Shown here: in pieces, positions 63,098 through 64,000 of the stretch
Layout: every line of letters begins with the position of its first letter
How positions within the stretch are numbered: the stretch's first letter is position 1
NCBI RefSeq assembly: GCF_016411825.1
Contig: NZ_JAEKMH010000002.1
Span: 1-64,000, forward strand
DNA: 64,000 nucleotides
Direction: 5' to 3'
Origin: Devosia sediminis
GTDB taxonomy: Bacteria; Pseudomonadota; Alphaproteobacteria; Rhizobiales; Devosiaceae
Program-made: the position numbers and the translations under genes
The notes under the pieces: generated by a model
The model's database searches: none
What the model was told of the DNA's origin: nothing
Seen by the model: only the letters and a program-made list of their open reading frames with translations

Positions 63098-64000
63098 TTA
63101 ACGCTGCAGCACCGTGTTGATGTCCGTGCAGAGGTCTGCGGTGGCCTGATCGACATCCTTCTGGCCCAGGGCCACGGCCTGCACGGCCTTCTGGATGGTG
63201 TCGACTTCAAGCTGCCCCATCTGGGCGATGGCCTCGCTCGGATACTGATAGGGACGGGCGTCCTGCAACTGCTCGACGAACAGCGGATAGGGCTCCTCGG
63301 TCCAGGGCGCGCCCTGGGCCAGCGAAATGCTGCCGGGGATGAAGCCGCCGGCAATCGCCAGGTCCTTGAAGGCGTCGCCATGGGTGGCGAACATGATGAA
63401 CTGGCCCGCCGCTTCCTTGTTCTGCGACGCTTCCCACATCACCAGCGGCCAGCCGCCGAGGAAGCCCGAGCGGTTTGCCGGCCCGGCCGGCACCTTGGCG
63501 ATGGCCACCTGGTCGAGCCATTCCGGCTGCTCGGTCTGGAGGTCGCGATAAAGGCTCGGATGCATCAGGATCATGGCATAGCGCCCATCGAGGAAGCCGC
63601 GCTGGAACGTGTCGCCATTCATGCTGGCCGCATCGGGATGGGTCGAGCCATCCAGCGCAATGCCGGTATAGACGCTGAGCGCTTCCTTGAACTCGGGCGT
63701 ATCGAAGCCGCAGGTGCCGTCATCATTGAGCATGCGGGCGCCATAGCCCAGATACGCGCTCATGAAATTGTGCACGGTGAAATAGTCGAGGCTGGTGCCA
63801 AGGCCGATGCCATAGACGCCGTCCTCGGACGCCTCGGTCAGCGTCTTGGCGGCGGCGCGCAGCTCTTCCCAGGTATCGGGCGGATCATTGGGATCGAGCC
63901 CAGCTGCCTCGAACAGGTCCTTGCGATAGTAGAGCGCGCGGGTTTCGACGGCGATGGGCGAGGCCCACCACTGGCCACCTAGGTTGTAATAGCCCTTGTC
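63098..64000 (-). CDS. Carbohydrate ABC transporter substrate-binding protein, partial (5' end outside the window)
   Basis: The last 300 residues of a CUT1 family 1 receptor; the reading frame stays open to the right edge of the window, so the start and signal peptide are not visible. Recognisable blocks are NLGGQWWASPIAVETRALYY, RKDLFEAAGLDPNDPPDTWE, FQRGFLDGRYAMILMHPSLY, FLGGWPLVMWEASQNKEAAG and ELEVD-type C-terminal helices. It is the upstream gene of the permease, dehydrogenase, isomerase and ATPase operon. Confidence 0.88.
   Translation of the reverse strand, partial: DKGYYNLGGQWWASPIAVETRALYYRKDLFEAAGLDPNDPPDTWEELRAAAKTLTEASEDGVYGIGLGTSLDYFTVHNFMSAYLGYGARMLNDDGTCGFDTPEFKEALSVYTGIALDGSTHPDAASMNGDTFQRGFLDGRYAMILMHPSLYRDLQTEQPEWLDQVAIAKVPAGPANRSGFLGGWPLVMWEASQNKEAAGQFIMFATHGDAFKDLAIAGGFIPGSISLAQGAPWTEEPYPLFVEQLQDARPYQYPSEAIAQMGQLEVDTIQKAVQAVALGQKDVDQATADLCTDINTVLQR

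Overview
The window is high-GC, tightly packed bacterial DNA with the look of an alphaproteobacterium of the Hyphomicrobiales (Devosia-like or rhizobial). That assignment rests on gene content (a rhizobial-style C-P lyase locus, many sugar and peptide-type ABC importers, MocA/MocC-like enzymes), short intergenic gaps, GTG starts and rhizobial-type intergenic palindromes; I have no marker gene to prove it. I see no rRNA, tRNA, transposase, phage gene or CRISPR array.

Layout. 1-2716: a taurine/nitrate/NMT1-type ABC importer. 2717-3461: non-coding, filled with inverted repeats. 3462-4247: a hydroxypyruvate/2-oxo-tetronate isomerase. 4244-21170: a complete phosphonate locus. On the minus strand run phnF-G-H-I-J-K-L-M followed by phnC-D-E-E; on the plus strand run a second phnM, phnN, a hexapeptide transferase and a second phnC-D-E-E importer. 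The divergent promoter region (14331-14494) carries Pho-box-like repeats in both directions and palindromes I assign to PhnF. The same palindrome lies on another Pho-box-like array inside the end of phnM, ahead of phnC. The PhnJ protein keeps the family core and the radical glycine but lacks all four cysteines needed by the canonical iron-sulfur C-P lyase.

21174-32410: a LacI-controlled sugar locus (CUT1 importer, PHP-type metallohydrolase, MocC/IolE-like and MocA-like enzymes on the minus strand; LacI plus a DUF5054/GH38-like hydrolase on the plus strand) with two identical 14-bp operators. 32581-40697: an acid-sugar (aldarate-like) module with an enolase-superfamily dehydratase, 5-dehydro-4-deoxyglucarate dehydratase, a FadR-type regulator and a five-gene peptide-type importer. 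40938-47204: LacI, a CUT1 importer without its own ATPase, and a GH127 beta-L-arabinofuranosidase. 47226-58435: a divergent module with a sialidase-like protein, PdxA2, a DapA-family aldolase/lyase and an iron alcohol dehydrogenase on one side, and a Dpp-type importer with fused ATPases, a DUF1537 four-carbon acid-sugar kinase and a FadR-type regulator on the other. 58446-64000: a further CUT1 importer with a TIM-barrel isomerase and a dehydrogenase; its binding-protein gene runs off the right edge.

A theme crosses the whole window: in all seven importers where the binding-protein gene immediately precedes a permease gene, the junction contains an inverted repeat, while most other junctions in the same operons overlap or touch. 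These probably act as attenuators or mRNA stabilisers that keep the binding protein in excess.
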